Translations under genes and position numbers: made by a program
The notes under the pieces: model-generated
The model's database searches: none
Seen by the model: the letters and a program-made list of their open reading frames with translations, nothing else
Told to the model about the DNA's origin: nothing
Part shown: positions 44,356 to 56,515 of the stretch, piece by piece
Position numbering within the stretch: position 1 is the first letter of the stretch
How the letters are laid out: the number at the start of each line of letters is the position of its first letter
Assembly: GCA_011032825.1 (NCBI GenBank)
Contig: JAADJZ010000026.1
Coordinates: 124,001-188,000, forward strand
Length of the DNA stretch: 64,000 nt
From: Massariosphaeria phaeospora
Lineage: Eukaryota; Ascomycota; Dothideomycetes; Pleosporales
Direction: 5' to 3'

Positions 44356-46731
44356 AAGGGTGTGGGTTGATTGGGGATGGAATGCGGTACCTGTGTGAAA
44401 GTGATTTGCATGGCTGTGCATACTATGTGACTATCATTTCGAGTATAGTTTTACGGCTACCCGGTAACGGTTCGAAGTGATATGGTATGTTGTTTCTGTC
44501 GTGAGAACATAATGGCGTTTCGTTTCTCTTGGCTCTTGGTGCGGGCGAACAACATTCGAGTGAGCGAGAGCCTGATGGATCAGTTCGCAGATCCCGGTGA
44601 GTGGTAATACCTACCGTGAAACAGATCGAATTTCCAGAAATTCGATAGTATCTGTTTCTAGATGTCGTATGGTGTGTGTGGGGTACATGTGGGGCACCGA
44701 TCTCCGAGAACAATCCATTGTAGGAAGTACATGGCGATCGTTTGGCGCGCTTGTTTGTTGCATTTGCTTGTCTGGGCATATTTCTTTTATCCGAGTTTGT
44801 GTGTGTTGACGGATGGAGCGGCGTGGGTGGGCGTTTGTGGCGTCAAGGAGATACTTCCTGCTTACGTATCTATGCATCTGTCTTTTTTTAGAGGATGCAG
44901 CAGAACATTGCGTGTGTGGACGGACGGATGGACATGGCGGTGTCGGTGGGCGTTTATGGCGTAAAGGAGGTTCCTTCCCCGCAATTCTCATCCCTCCCTC
45001 CCTCTGCACTAGACTATCGTCACCTCCTAGGTATGACTTGCAGGCATGGTGTGCATCGTTTCGGAAGCGGGAATAAGAACATCCTCAAGTAAACGGCCAT
45101 GGAGTTGGAAACAGAATGCTCGTGAAAGGTTGAAGTAAAATCAAAGAGGCCCTGATCTGATCGAACAGCTTCTAGATATAAGGACGCCTCTGGTTCATAC
45201 ACACCGCTAGATATATCTATATTGAAAACGAATGTGCCGTTAGTCTACCTGGGTAGCGAGCTTGGCCGGTTTGCTCGCTCGACCGTTGCGACTCGTTCTG
45301 CTAACTGGCTTTGGTGTCACACTAGCTTAGCTACGCGATGCCCGATCGATTTCAACGTTGCAGAGTTGCGGTCAGCATCAGCGGCATTATGGATATGCTA
45401 CAGATACTGTTGTTGAGGTTCAGCTTAGCAAGCGGGGGCGGTGTATGCATGTCCACAATCGAACCTCAATCGTGTGCTTGCGTGAATGAACGCTCCATTC
45501 CTGTATCGGTAATAGGATGCTGCTGATGGCGAACCGGCCGCAGAATCCGATTTGCCACGACACAAGAATCACCAGAAAACATGCTCATTAACAAACATCG
45601 GACGGATACGGGAAAACACATCGGGGAGGTTGAGCGTTCCGTCCGAACATTCACCGCGCTAAGCGTTGCCCCTCCCCGCAATCACGTCGACGCTACGTAC
45701 GCTACTACGGGTTAGCCCCACACGTTCCCCAATTCTCTCTGGACGACAAGCAGCTTTTGCACCACCACCACGCACCGCCCCCAGTTGTTTGCCTTTTTTC
45801 TCCGATTGCCCAGGAGTCGAAGACAAGGAACCGCAACCCTCATCTCGTCATCACTGGCGCCGTTTGGGAGGCGTTGTCGAAGAGCGGAGGGCTGTCAGTC
45901 CCCGCAATATGGTGAGGATTGGAGACGACTGGGGCGGGCGAGGAAGAAGCGCCGCGTCCATCCGTCCGCCGCTGGGCTGTGGACAGGTGGAAAAGGCCGC
46001 AATTAAGAGTCGACGCGCTGCTCGCTGTCTTGGCCGGCTCGCATCTCGGCTGACAGAACGGCTGGGGTATCCATACCCAGGAGGGCCTTCTGTGCGTGCT
46101 TCAGCGGCCGCCGCTAGCTGCAGTGTTTCTAGCAAGGCGGTTTCTGCGATGCTCTCTTGAAGAGGCTCGGCATGTGACGCCGGCCAGCAGGATTCACCAA
46201 CCTCGTGCAAACACCGAGACCGAGCACCGCCTCCTAGCACTGCAGGAGTGCAGCAGCAGCACAGGCGTTGAGCCGCGGCATCTCGCATCTATGTATCGAT
46301 GCAGCTGCGTGGATGCTTTTCCGCACGCACCAACATCATCAAGCCGCGAACCGCATCTGCTGACGCCGGACACGCCTTTCACGATGCTTGAGGCAGCTGG
46401 ATCCCGCGTCCATCCGACGACATGGCCGCAGTCTCCAATTGCCAAGAAGACCGAGCGCCCACAATGCGAACAATCTGGGGCGCCTGGGGTAGACGCTTCG
46501 CACTAGTCCAACGATCCCCACTGGAGACTAACGAGGCGTGTCATGAGCCATATTCCGCCGCACAGTGAAGGCGAGCCGCGCGAATGGTCCCAGCCTGCAT
46601 TGAATTTGCTGCATACATAATGCTCGATATCCCCCGCTGCCCCAACGTCTGAGTCTGGTCTTGTCATCTTCCACTGTCCCCTTCACCCATATACCCACGT
46701 ATACCCGGTCCAACAGCAGCAATTGGCAGCC
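44356..46731. other. Long intergenic region, MON2 3' flank and CTF1-like promoter
   Basis: This 2.4 kb has no supported gene. It contains a 16-bp-arm inverted repeat at 44618-44658 and an imperfect direct repeat at 44808-44860 and 44923-44977. The distal part presumably holds the regulatory region and leader of the CTF1-like gene. Confidence 0.55.
44618..44658. repeat. Inverted repeat with 16-bp arms and a 5-nt bulge
   Basis: The left arm GAAACAGAT+CGAATTT pairs with AAATTCG, then after a 5-nt bulge (ATAGT) with ATCTGTTTC. The loop is CCAG. It lies about 260 nt beyond the MON2 stop. Confidence 0.8.
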
Positions 46732-49700
46732 ATGTCGGACTCCTCAGGGTCGCCGTCCGACCACTTCCACATCCAACCACCGAAGCGCAAGGCAGCCCAA
46801 GCCGGTATAGATGGACACCGTACAGGTCGCTCAGTCAAGAGGAGGGCTTCCAAGGCTTGCCAGTGCTGTCGAACGCGCAAAGTGAGATGCAATGTCACCG
46901 AGCACGGCGCGCCATGCACCAATTGCAGACTAGACGAGGTGGAATGCATCGTGTCGGAGAGCAGGAGGAAAAAGTCAGTCCCTTGAGAGATTCATTCAGT
47001 CCGCAATCCGACAAGCCCTCTTCCAAAAGTCCATGTGTCCGTCAAGCGTAGAGGAGTGTCGTCACAGGCAGTCGGCTGTTCTTCCGCGGGCCAACCAGAC
47101 GCGACGCGACGAAAGATTTTGTCACGGCCATGCATCTCGAACACGGGCACACGACCTGCCAGTTCCTCCACACTTGCTGACGTTTGATAGAAAATGGTCC
47201 AAAGACGACGAGCATCATGTGGAGCAGCCCGCTCCATCAGTGCCAAGCGCCAATCGCAAGCTCGCGTCGCGCGAAGCCATGGATAGGCTTCAGACTTTAA
47301 ACTCAGCCTCATCGCGCCCGTCACATGAGGGGGAGCCGCGGCTCGATGAGCATGTGCCACATTCCATCTGTGCGTTTGCAGCTTTTCCTTGGACAACGAC
47401 CCATTTTGTTCCCATCACATGAGCTGACAATGACACAGACCAGAGCCATGGCCATGGCCGTCTGAGCTCCATCCAAAGCCTGTCGGACATCAACCGCCGC
47501 CTCTCCGTCACCTCGCAGTCCAATGGCACGCCTATGCTCCCGTTCACGCCCTTTGCTGGTGACAGCCGTGTCGGCTACTTTGGCAATGCGGCGCCAAACT
47601 TTGCTGCGGCCGATCTCCCGCTCTTCATCAAACCGCTCCCGTCTCGGATTGGGCCGGACGAGTTTGTTTACCTGGAAAAGAAGGGTGCACTGAGCGTGCC
47701 GAAGGGTGCACTACGTAGTGAAATGCTACGGGCCTACGTGGAGTTTGTCCATCCGTATATGCCGCTTCTCGACTTGCACGACTTTTTATCGGTGATTGAC
47801 CGGCCTGATGGGAGTCTCGGAAAAATCAGCTTGATCCTCTTCCAAGCCGTCATGTTTGCAGGATGCGCATTCGTGGACATGCACCACTTGCGTGCTGCAG
47901 GCTACACAACCAGGAAGGAAGCTCGCAAAGCTTTCTTTCAGAGGACCAGAGTGAGTCTAAAGTTCGTTTTTGGGTTTTTGGTCGACCGACCCATGGAGCT
48001 CGGTTGGTGTCACGCATGTGAAAGCACAGATTCCACTGATCCTTGGCAATATGGAGCAACCGACTGACTATCACTATCAGATCTTGTACGATTTTGACTA
48101 CGAATCGGATCGCGTCTCACTAGTCCAAGCACTCCTACTACTAACTTACTACTACGAGACTCCGGACGACCAGAAAGATACCTGGCACTGGATGGGCGTG
48201 GCCACTTCCGTCGCACACACTATCGGTCTTCACCGGAATCCAGACAAAAGCCACGTGGATACGAAGCGTACCAAGTTGTGGAAGAGAATATGGTGGTCCA
48301 TCTACATGCGAGATCGCCTAATTGCTCTCGGAATGCGCCGACCTACTCGGATAAAGACGGAAGATTTTGACGTTCCCATGTTGACTTTGGATGACTTCGA
48401 TATTTCTCCACTTCCAGACTCAATATCTTGTCTGCCCTCGGATTGTCGTCTAGCTCGAGATGTCGATTTGCAGCGCCAAGTGGCGATTCTGTGCATTGAG
48501 AAGGCGAAACTCTGCTTATGCATTTCCCACGTGCTTTCAGAGCAATATTGTGTCTTAAACAACAACCAAGGTGGTCCCCTAACCGATCGCACCACTATGA
48601 TGCTGTTACCCAAGAAGTTGGATCCCGAAGCTGGCGAGGTCAAGACGTGTGATGAGGAACTGCAGAAGTGGGTTAACGAACTGCCAGAAGAAGCCAAATA
48701 TACAGAAAACTATACTGGAGAGAAAGCGCTGGATTTGAACAGAGCGCTACTACACATGGTGTTTTTTACTACACTCTCAGCGTTGCATCGGCCGCAAGTT
48801 TTGCCGAGCTCTAACGGCGGCCCCGCGAGCATGCCAGCTAGGACTGAAAGTGCAACTGACGTCCTCGATGTCTCGCGCCGAAACGTGCGACGATCTGCTT
48901 CCGCCATCACGTCGATTGCGCAACGTCTTGACTCCATGGATTTGGTCAAATATCTTCCAACCACTGGCGTCACTGTTCTCCTGCCTGCCATCATCATCCA
49001 TCTGCTCGACATCAAGGCTCCGGAGGAAGAAACGCGTCGCTCGTCACTGCGAGGGTTCTGCCAATGTATGGCGGTGATGGGAAAACTGCGCGATCTATAC
49101 GCAGCGGCTGATTATAGCACCGCGTTTCTCGAAGCCGCAATCCGCAAAGCTGGCATCAACATCGTACCCATGCCAAGCCAGACCGATAATTACATGCCAA
49201 TGGTGAAGCCCTCAACCATAAGATCAGTAGATGACCTCGTAGACGCAGGCCGCAGACTAGACATGACCTCCATAAGCACGTCAACCCTCGTCGTTTCCCA
49301 GCGGCGTTCGACCCTTACCCCACCCCCCGACAACGGCACCACCACCATGCACGCCCTCGAGCAACTCGCCAACCAGCCCAACGTCACCGACGAAGAAGTC
49401 GCCCGCCGCCTCGAAACCTTCCTCGCCTCCACCCCGCCGGGATCCGACCACGACCACGACCACGACCACGACTTCGACGCCGACACCATGTCCACCATGA
49501 CCGTGGCCGCCCACCCATCCACGTCCCCATCCACGTACCTCACGCCCTTTACCACAACCAGCAAATACACCCTGCCCTGCATGGCGCCGCCCCCCTTCTT
49601 CACCAACCCGAACATCAACCACCACCAAGACGACGAGCTGCTCTTCTCCAGCCTGCCCATTACGCACGACTTCGACGACGGCAACTTCGACGACCTGCTG

Positions 49701-49835
49701 AATCTGGATGTCGTGGGCGAGACGTTTAATTTCGATGAGTGCGGCGGCGCGGAGCTGCAGATGGGCGATATGGAGTGGCTGGCGGGTGGGGGCGGTAGTG
49801 CGGGGTTCGCGGTGGGCGATGAGGTGCGGCTGTGA
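46732..49835 (+). CDS. Zn2Cys6 transcription factor, CTF1/FarA-like
   Basis: Four exons, 46732-46973, 47191-47369, 47439-47950 and 48081-49835, encode 895 aa; introns are 217, 69 and 130 nt. The Zn2Cys6 cluster is at C43, C46, C53, C62, C65 and C72 (ACQCCRTRKVRC, then PCTNCRLDEVEC), preceded by a basic stretch. The fungal-specific middle homology region carries ILYDFDYESDRVSLVQALLL and DTWHWMGVATSVAHTIGLHR, followed by RIWWSIYMRDRLIALGMRRP. These are hallmarks of cutinase transcription factor 1 and the fatty-acid regulators FarA/FarB, which respond to fatty acids or cutin monomers by binding CCTCGG-type sites. Which paralogue this is cannot be told here. The C-terminus has an Asp-His repeat at about 49446-49473 and an acidic, probably activating tail. 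It lies alone, with no target gene adjacent. Confidence 0.88.
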
Positions 49836-50527
49836 AGGGAAGGGGCGAGGGACTGAGAGGGAAAAGGGACGGCGGTGCGTACGGAGAGTTTTCATAGCGA
49901 GGGGTCTTGGGGCGTTTCGGTTCGGTTCAGGTTTCTTACCTAATTGGATTGATTGGGAACGAACGTCTGCACGGTAGATATATATCCCAGGCCGATAGCA
50001 GAAGAAGACGTGCCTGTGTGGAATGGATAGAATAGGTGCATGAGGGAGGCATACGGCATAGAGTTAAAAAAAAAGAGAGCTGCAAAGCTACGACTAGGAC
50101 TACGACGCCACGATGAATTCAAGATGAGATACATAAAAGCAAAATGATTCTACTACTTTTATATATAATCCAAACATACACACATGTCTTTCCCTCCCCT
50201 ATTGCTGTCACAAGTCACTTGCTCTCTAACATATTACGTTGCATCATCTATGTGAAACATTGCATGTTGATTGGGTTTTGATTTAGTTTTGTCTAGCTAG
50301 CTAGCTGTCTGTCTATAGCTGTATGTATGTTACATGTTATAGAACATTGTAAAGGTAAGAGCTCAGCTTAGATTAGCTTGTGGCTAGAAGATTGAGATGG
50401 AAGATACATGTTTTAGACATGCATTTATGTATAGAACATATACCCACCCCGTGAGAAGAAAGACGCTAGATGAATTGCTATAGCGAAAGAGAAAAGAGCG
50501 ATTTAGAATTAGAACTGTGCTTTAGAT

Positions 50528-50551
50528 ATTATATATATATATATATATATA
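50528..50551. repeat. (AT)n dinucleotide microsatellite
   Basis: This is a perfect run of about 12 AT units in the convergent intergenic region. Confidence 0.9.
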
Positions 50552-50910
50552 GTTAAAATAGGTGCTACGTATGCTACGCTACGCGCGGTTGTTGAACACC
50601 GCCAGCCGCCGCTGATACATAAATCTAACATCCTATCCCATTCCACTTACTATGCACTGCCCTGCAGTCCCCCATCACCGTACCACGCCCTCGTCCTTGC
50701 AAGTAAGGGGGACCCGAGACCAAGACATGCATATCCGAGCTCAAACAAGAATATTAAAACGAGGTAGAAAGAAAAGTCTTCTCGCCAAGGAGACGAGACG
50801 GACTTGACGGACTGACTGCTTTCAGCAAGAAAGAAAGAGGGGAAACAGAGAAGAAGAAGATGTGTGAAAGGAAGGAAGGCGGAAAAAGAACAACAGGTAG
50901 GTAGAAGAGA

Positions 50911-50943
50911 AGCGCACCGCACCGCACCGCACCGCACCGCACC
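50911..50943. repeat. (CGCAC)n pentanucleotide microsatellite
   Basis: Six CGCAC units occur in tandem. It is non-coding. Confidence 0.85.
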
Positions 50944-51086
50944 ACACCCGGAAGAAACTTCGCTGGTCATTTTCTCTTTTTTCCAAAACTGAAAAACGAG
51001 AACGTCTTTGCGGACAAACCACAACGTACGTACGTCTTTAGCCGCCCGGTCCTCTCTCCCTCCCACCTCCTTTACCCCCTCCCCAC

Positions 51087-52622
51087 CTACTCATCCTCCC
51101 CATCCCTCGCCCACCGCCTCTCCCTCTCCGGCATCTCCTCGCCCATCCTCCCCCTCTCCCCACTCTCCTCCCTCTTCCACGCCCAATACTCGCCCAGCCG
51201 CACCTCCGCATACCCCTTATAGTCAAACTCGATCAGCGATATCTGCGCCTGGATCAGCGCCCACACGCCCCAGTAGAAGCCCGGCACCCCGCGGAACGCG
51301 TCGACCTGCGCGCACAGCGCGTCGAGGTCGGGCTCGGAATCTGAAGCTGCATCGGAGGTTGTGGATGTGGTTGTGGATGTGGACGGGGATGTGTGGTTGT
51401 TGTGGGGGTGCAGGTGCTGGCTGTAGCTGTGCAGGTACGCGCGCAGGAAGGCGCGGCGCACGCGGCGCGTGGGCAGCGCGTGCACGTCGCAGTCGAAGCC
51501 GCCCCACTCGGCGAAGTGGTTGGCGAGGTCGAAGGCGGCGGGCGCGGGCGACGTGTACTCGTAGTCTATGAAGGAGACGCGTGCGGCAGCGGCCGTGGGC
51601 TGGTGGTGGGCGTCGGCGTCCGAGGAGCCGTCGGAGGCGCTGGAGCGGCGCGAGGGCGAGGCAGACGAGGGCGAGGGCGTGGACGTCGGCTCGGGCTCGA
51701 TGATGACATTGCCGCTTAGGAGGTCGCAATGGGCGAAGACAAAAGGCTGGTCCGAGCCGGCGACGCCCGGCGTGTCGGCCAGCAGCGCCGCCAGCCACTG
51801 GAGCTCCTTCTGCAGCACGTCACGGCGGCTCGTGTCGCTCGGGGAGCTTGACGGCAGCGCGAGCATCCACTTCTGCATAGTGGTCCACAGGTTGGGGACG
51901 GGCATGCCGGGCGTCAAGGCCGCCATGTCTGCCAGCGACAGCGACGCCCGCTTACTGTGGGGACTGGGACTGAGACTGCCGTTGAGCTGCGACGCGGTGG
52001 GACAAAGACTGCTGATACTCGATATAGGTAAAGTTGCATGCCATTCCCCCAGCCGCTGCGCCACGCCCCGCCATACTTCCGGCCGCCGCAGGTCCGCCGG
52101 CGCACATGCGCGGCCCTGGATGTATTTGTACAAGAGCCCGTTGTCGAAGCGCGCGAGCAGCGCGGGGGCGAGCCGGTGCCGGGCGAGCAGCGAGTGCGCC
52201 GATGTCTCCTCTGCGGAAGGGGCATTGCTTAGTCGGGGAACACTGTGTAGAGTGTGCGGAGCGGTGGCTTACTTTCGCGGTCTATTAACACATCCGTGCC
52301 CTTGCCATATGCGCGCAAAAGAATAGCCTCGTTGTCTATCTCCGTCTCCGACAGGCCGGGGAGCTTGTTGACTGCTTTGAGGAGCTGTCCACCGCCGCGT
52401 CAGTCAGGGGGCGCTGGTTATGGTCTTCTGAGACCGGCATGCACATACGGTGTTTGTGATGCCTTCGGTGAACCTAATGAACTCGATTGTATCCCGGGAC
52501 TCGTTCCACTCTGGCCGCAGAGTGAGTATGAGGTGGAGGGCCGAGTTGTGGCTGTCGGCGCTGTCGTAGTAAAGGGGAAGGTATCGTATCGAGTCGAAAG
52601 GCGACAGTTCGGTTCCTCCCAT
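51087..52622 (-). CDS. Ethanolamine kinase
   Basis: Three exons, 52622-52449, 52384-52273 and 52210-51087, encode 469 aa; introns are 64 and 62 nt. The N-lobe reads FIRFTEGITNTLLKAVNKLP (nucleotide loop) and LLRAYGKGTDVLIDRE. The C-lobe has LLARFDNGLLYKYIQGRAC, the catalytic Brenner loop FAHCDLLSGNVII and the metal-binding FIDYEYTSPAPAAFDLANHF. It phosphorylates ethanolamine, possibly also choline, as the first step of the CDP-ethanolamine branch of phospholipid synthesis in the cytoplasm. Ethanolamine is favoured because of the TYG/AYGxGTDVLIDRE pattern, but choline kinase is not excluded. Two Ser/Thr/Pro/Asp-rich inserts are unusual: one between the Brenner loop and the DYEY motif and one around 51360-51410. 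Confidence 0.9.
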
Positions 52623-53595
52623 AATGCTACCGGTCGTCGAGTTAGTTATGTCACTCTTGAGTAATAGGAAGGTGGCAGATGTGAAGGATGCACCTGAGCA
52701 GGCTGCTGTTGCATGTGAAAGCGCGGGAACACTGTAGAGCGGCAGTTAGGCATGCTGGAGGATGGAGGCGTACCAATGGTGGCATATAAATGTGTATGGC
52801 TATATGGGAGGCTGATGTTTGTCGTCTGCAGACTGTACGGGTGAGGTGGAGGTGGGTTGTCTGGATGCAGGGACAGCGACAGCGACAGCGTCCAGCACGT
52901 CGGTACTCCAAGAGGGTCGCGTGGGCCCTTTTCTGCGACAGGCGGCCCCCTGTCCTGGTCTCTCTAGCCCCGCAAGGCGACGCCACCACGGGGGGCAGCC
53001 GCAGCCGCTCTGACGTCGCTATGCCCATCTCATCTCAGGCCACATACGACCTCAAGTGTACATACAACCTCAAGAGTACGCGTCGCAAAAAACGTGCCCA
53101 AGCATAAAAGCTACTACCTAGCAAACCTCCCATCCCCAGTGGATAGCGCGGCAAACACGCAACACCTTACCCATTCAACCGCTTGGCATGCAGCAACCTC
53201 TGCGGGGCCACCATCGCCATCCGCTTGTCAAATAGTGTCGTGAGAGGGGGAACTTCGGCAGTTGCCTTGGCTCGTATACATGCACGTTTTCCAAGTCAAC
53301 AAATTTCCTGAATTTGGATGGGGTAAGACCGTGATTGATTCACTATGGGATGGTAGTCTGAGACATCTCGTACCTCAACAGCTTTGACGTTTGCTGTTTG
53401 ATCGGATGATGGTCCCTAAGTTCCAACAAGATAGATTGCTATAGCTTCGAGGACGTTTACAGTTTCCATCTCATCCTTGTTCAAGTGGGATGGAAGTCCC
53501 TTGGGGTAAAGGCAGCTACTGTTTACCTTGTAGTGTTATCCTACTGTGGGCCAAGATCAGGCTGAGACTACTCGCTATTGATCAGTCGAATCTCC
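52623..53595. other. Intergenic upstream of ethanolamine kinase
   Basis: This 973 bp lies between two minus-strand genes. A short ACAGCG hexamer run sits near 52871-52890. Otherwise nothing is supported. Confidence 0.45.
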
Positions 53596-55061
53596 TCATA
53601 ACTTAGAAGACCCCCTGGCACGTTCCAGAGCCTTGGTCTTGTTCTTAAAGTTCTTGATCAGTTGCCGCACGCCCAAGTCGAGCATGACGTCCTCGGAGCC
53701 GCCGGGGATGCGCGCACCGGGTACCTCGCGGTATATGCCTACAACTATCCATCAGTCCCTAGTCTCGCGAAATGCAGTTGACAAGCCATCTGGATAGTAG
53801 GAAATTATACTCACGCTCGATTAGCTCGCCCTGGCCCGACTTGGTGTACCCGTTCCCGCCAAACAGCAGCATAGCGCACTGCGCGCACTCGTTCAGCACA
53901 ATGCCCGCCTGCGCTTTCACCATGGCCGTCAGCCCGCCCAGCTCCACATCCGCCGTTTCCTTGGGTAGCTGTGTCATCTGGTACGCGAACTGCTCGACCC
54001 ACGCCCACTGGCTTTCCAGCAGCGCGCCGCACTTGGCCAGCCGGTGCCGCACGACGGGCTGCTCCGCTAGCGGCTTGCCAAACGCCTCGCGCTTCAGAAT
54101 GTACTCCGTCGCCGCCGCGAGCGCAACCCGCGCGGACCGCGTCGCCCCGATGGCGATGGTCAGCCGCTCGTGGTTGAAGTTCGTCATGATGTAGCGCATG
54201 CCCATGCCTTCCTGCCCGATGAGGTTCGCGACGGGCACCTTGACGTCGTCGAGCTCAATGAAAGTTGTGCCTGCGGAGACCTGGCCGCCGACTTTGATCC
54301 GCCGCATGCTGACGCCGGGGTAGCCTTTTAGCGGGATGACAAGCAGCGAAAGACCGGTGGGGCCGGGGCCGCCGGTGCGCACTGCAATGGTCGAGTAGTC
54401 GGCCCAGATGCCGTTGGTGATCCACTTCTTGGTGCCGTTAATGAGGTAGTGCTTGCCGTCTGGAGTCTTGGTCGCCGTCGTGGTGATGTTGGCGACGTCG
54501 GAGCCCGCGCTGGGCTCGGTGATGGCGATGCACGTCCGCTTCTTGCCGGTGAGCAGCTCGGGGAGGAAGCGCTCTTGCAGCTGCTTGCTGCCGTACTTGA
54601 CGATGGGCGGGACGCCGAAAGCAATGCCCGTTGTGAGCGAGCCCCCAGGCCCCGCGAGACCCGACCGTGCCATCTGCATCGCATCGTTAGGCCAGGTCGC
54701 GCAGACGTTGCGGGCGCGAAGCTATCTATACCTCGTCGCAATATATCATTGCGTGGATGTAGTCGAAGTCCTCGACCTTAACCGTCCCGAGCAACTCATG
54801 TATGCCCAACCGTTTCAGCCAGTCGACTGGCAATGGCGCTGGCAGAGACGGAATCAGCATGCCCGCCTGCGCAAACGTCTCGAAGACGTGCGCGGGCACC
54901 GTCTCGGCCGTGTCCCATTCCAGCGCATGCTCCAGCAGGTGCTTCTCGAAGAAAGCACGGCAGACCTTCTGCCAGGCCAAATGTGTGGCTTTGTAGTACG
55001 GGGACGGCAGGCCGGCGAGGTACGGGGGTTCCGAGAAGGGCACGATGGGCTTGGCCGACAT
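53596..55061 (-). CDS. Acyl-CoA dehydrogenase
   Basis: Three exons, 55061-54732, 54673-53815 and 53738-53596, encode 443 aa; introns are 58 and 76 nt. The N-terminal helical domain starts MSAKPIVPFSEPPYLAGLPS and contains HLAWQKVCRAFFEKHLLEHA. The flavin-contact strand has CIAITEPSAGSDVANI and KKWITNGIWADY. The C-terminal domain includes FNHERLTIAIGATRSARVAL and LLFGGNGYTKSGQGELIERI, and ends with IPGGSEDVMLDLGVRQ, where the Glu after GGS stands in the catalytic-base position. It oxidises an acyl-CoA to the enoyl-CoA with FAD; substrate length is unknown. No clear mitochondrial presequence is seen, so peroxisomal or cytosolic location is possible; the end, SSKL, resembles a type 1 peroxisomal signal (SKL). 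Confidence 0.9.
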
Positions 55062-56515
55062 GGTGGGTTATGTTCAGAGGGGCTAGGATGTTATTGAAGG
55101 CGGCGTGCGTATGGACGACGTGTGCGTATATATGTGTGTGTGTGTATGTTTAGAGCAACCAATGGCTCCGGCGTGGAGGTGTTACATGGCGGGCGTTGGT
55201 ATAAGGTCTGTCGCTTGTCAGCGCGGAGTGAAGGTTGGGGAACCTTGAACGAGCCGAGGTCCACCAAGACAGCCAACCACCTGCACTCTGGGACGACAAT
55301 ACCAACAACTATCCCTGAATATATGCCACACGAACGAAGGGCCATTGAGATTTCTCGCACGGCATATCATTCAAGACAGGTTCGATCCACTACCAAGTCT
55401 TTCTTCAAACAGCATGGATCCGCCACTAACACGGTTCTACGTACATACAAGGGTACTACATTACATTAGAGACGTTTTCGAGCTCAGAGCAGACTTGCAT
55501 TTGGCTCACCTACTACAATAGGGCGAGGCATCCATAGGGTATACTGCCGTTGTTGTTTCCGAGTGGACAGGTTACTTACAACCTGGCATGCAACTTTGAC
55601 TTCCGACTTTCCACAGCCCACAGCCCCCGACTTCTGAAGACCCGAGTCGACCGTGTCTCACACACATCACGACAACACATTGAAGCCGCACACCAAGCGC
55701 TCTCCGCCTACCGTGTAGATTCTATTAAAAGATCCACCATGGCGATCTCGAGAGGTCACCACATTCCGATGCTGCATAGCCGCCTTCCCCACGTACGCAC
55801 AGATCAGATATTGGGTCGAAATCTAGAAAACGGCAAGAGAAGCCGCGTCTACTACAATTTGCATACCCTCGGCAAGTTCTGTCAAGAACCTTTAATCCAC
55901 GTGGGATTTGGAATTTCTAGCCAGTGGATAGGTGCTATCTATCTACCTACCTGGAGAAGTCGTCGCTCAAGACAAACATCGACATAGGTGGTACTACGCC
56001 TGACTACTACCTCGAGCAGCGCGACACCCACAGCAGCGGTACCAGATCCACCCTAACGATAGCGCTAGCCTCCAGTACCCATAGTCCGGTATCTACCTAT
56101 ACTTATGTACATGCAAGACACTTGTTACACAACCCTTGTGCCACACACACACACACTCGCTTCAACAACTGAACTGCGCCATGTCCCATTAGTGCCTCAT
56201 TCGCCCACCAACCGACCTTTCCGCATCCTCGCATGCAATCCACGGCAGAGATAAAAATACCCAAGACTCCGTTGTAGGTAGTACTTACTACTTATCTGCA
56301 CGGGGCTGTACAGACAGAACTCCCTTACTTGTAAGTTGTGACCACGGCGAGGCATTCTCTATACGCAGGTAGGCAGAAACCGAGGAGATAGACTCCAGCT
56401 ATGCGATCTTCTTCATGCGTATATCTTGGTCGTGTATGTCTACATCTCCATGTCTCTAGCCTCCATCTCCACCGTTCCTAGCATCCCCCCACATCTATCT
56501 CTCTCTCTCTCCACA
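55062..56515. promoter_or_regulatory. Divergent intergenic, acyl-CoA dehydrogenase / unknown gene
   Basis: This 1.45 kb lies between two start codons on opposite strands. It has short TG and CA runs (near 55133 and 56143). The frames of about 115-145 codons across 55122-55987 look random. No site could be named. Confidence 0.45.

Larger units (their letters stand above)
49836..51086. other. Convergent intergenic with (AT)n and (CGCAC)n repeats
   Basis: This 1.25 kb lies between 3' ends. It is AT-rich around 50100-50560, with a 24-bp AT microsatellite at 50528-50551 and a CGCAC pentanucleotide run at 50911-50943. No gene is supported; the ORFs across the CGCAC run are repeat artefacts. Confidence 0.6.

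Noticed and set aside
45666..46506. ORFs of 136-164 codons upstream of the CTF1-like gene
   Set aside because: Mutually overlapping on both strands, Ser/Arg-rich, no family resemblance; more likely promoter and leader DNA.
55370..55395. GGTTCGATCC, a tRNA B-box-like sequence
   Set aside because: No matching A box or cloverleaf within the preceding 70 nt. No other tRNA candidate was found by eye; a tRNA scan would settle it.
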